From NCBI GenBank assembly GCA_011390785.1, contig JAABRR010000013.1:61845-125844 (forward strand): a DNA stretch of 64,000 nt, written 5' to 3'. Numbering within the stretch: position 1 is the first letter of the stretch; the number at the start of each line of letters is the position of its first letter. Of the stretch, positions 63,596 to 64,000 are shown piece by piece. The notes below the pieces were generated by a model. It was not told where the DNA came from, made no database searches, and saw only the letters and a list, made by a program, of their open reading frames with translations. The position numbers and the translations under genes are program-made. The stretch is from Sphingobacteriia bacterium. Lineage in GTDB: Bacteria > Bacteroidota > Bacteroidia > Bacteroidales > UBA7960.

Positions 63596-64000
63596 ATGTC
63601 AGGAATAATTGGAAAAAAAATTGGTATGACCAGTATTTTTGATGCCTCTGGAAAAAATATTCCATGCACAGTAATAGAAGCTGGTCCTTGTGTTGTTACT
63701 CAGATTAAGACTGTTGAAACTGATGGTTATGATGCTATTCAGCTTTCTTTTGATGACAAAAAAGAGAAAAATACAAGTAAAGCATTACAAGGGCATTTTG
63801 CGAAAGCAAAAACCACCCCTAAACGAATGGTAGCTGAGTTTACCCGCTTCGAAAAGGAACACCGCAAACAATTTGGTGATATTGTGGGTGTTGACGTTTT
63901 TATTGAAGGCGAATTTATTGATGTAGTTGGTACATCAAAAGGTAAAGGTTTTCAGGGCGTTGTTAAAAGACACGGTTTTAGCGGTGTAGGCCAGGCGACA
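63596..64000 (+). CDS. rplC: 50S ribosomal protein L3 (5' part, cut by window end)
   Basis: The frame is open from ATG 63596 to the window end, giving 135 codons. It begins [15 protein letters not shown] and reaches the L3 hallmark [20 protein letters not shown], so identity is clear. L3 is an early-assembly 23S rRNA binding protein near the peptidyl transferase centre. The remainder, about 70 residues, lies beyond the window. It starts 135 bp after rpsJ, a longer gap than elsewhere in this operon. Confidence 0.97.
   Translation, partial: MSGIIGKKIGMTSIFDASGKNIPCTVIEAGPCVVTQIKTVETDGYDAIQLSFDDKKEKNTSKALQGHFAKAKTTPKRMVAEFTRFEKEHRKQFGDIVGVDVFIEGEFIDVVGTSKGKGFQGVVKRHGFSGVGQAT

Noticed and set aside
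1..64000. CRISPR arrays, insertion sequences, prophage genes, integrase/attachment sites
   Set aside because: No regularly spaced short repeats, transposase, integrase or phage structural motifs were seen; the only tandem repeat is the 127-bp degenerate one before lpxD.

Overview
The window is AT-rich chromosomal DNA of a Bacteroidota (Bacteroidetes) bacterium. Supporting marks are a PorX regulator and PorG-like outer-membrane proteins of the type IX secretion system, an lpxC/fabZ fusion, the lpxD-lpxC/fabZ-lpxA cluster, a DUF4290 gene beside murA, near-absence of Shine-Dalgarno sequences, and promoters of the phylum-specific form TTG-N19-TAnnTTTG. A Na+-pumping methylmalonyl-CoA decarboxylase operon, a two-subunit 2-oxoacid:ferredoxin oxidoreductase and a fermentative D-lactate dehydrogenase suggest anaerobic or facultative metabolism (Marinilabiliales/Bacteroidales-like; this placement is inference). 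No rRNA, CRISPR array, prophage or insertion sequence was seen. The region is mostly core chromosome.

Layout. 0-11.9 kb: end of a glycosidase gene, alpha/beta hydrolase, REC-PAS histidine kinase with NarL-type regulator, ldhA-like dehydrogenase, riboflavin synthase, C69 dipeptidase, a 0.8-kb gene-poor stretch, CobW-type GTPase, a PAS/GAF histidine kinase and a polysaccharide deacetylase. 11.86-12.03 kb: a well-supported candidate small RNA on the minus strand with its own promoter and a U-tailed closing stem. 12.1-18.3 kb: Ig-like lipoprotein, then the methylmalonyl-CoA epimerase/decarboxylase operon. 18.4-22.7 kb: pabB and korAB. 23-32.5 kb: Nudix protein, tRNA-Gly(CCC), TPR histidine kinase, M48 protease, a trio of small membrane proteins, ArfB, PepD, a PqqD-like protein, RsmG and a LysM glucosaminidase.

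32.7-39.4 kb: comEC and the operon porX-tsaE-ald-lpxB. 39.8-47.8 kb: SAMHD1-like HD protein, a ~127-bp tandem repeat, the lipid A genes lpxD, lpxC/fabZ and lpxA, an orphan ABC ATPase, and two tandem PorG-like barrel proteins. 47.9-59.7 kb (all minus): an NtrC-like regulator without a DNA-binding domain, Ppx/GppA, an ABC-2 exporter pair, dnaJ-grpE, murA, DUF4290 and a UvrD/PcrA helicase. 60.1-64 kb: ribosomal str/S10 genes rpsL-rpsG-fusA-rpsJ-rplC, the last cut by the window edge.

The observation most likely to be new is the C-rich small RNA at about 11857-11970 (minus). Next are a pair of 17-bp operator-like inverted repeats around the methylmalonyl-CoA operon promoter, a strong hairpin 20 bp before pabB, and the degenerate 127-bp repeats upstream of lpxD. 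All functional assignments are from reading the sequences; no database search was possible.
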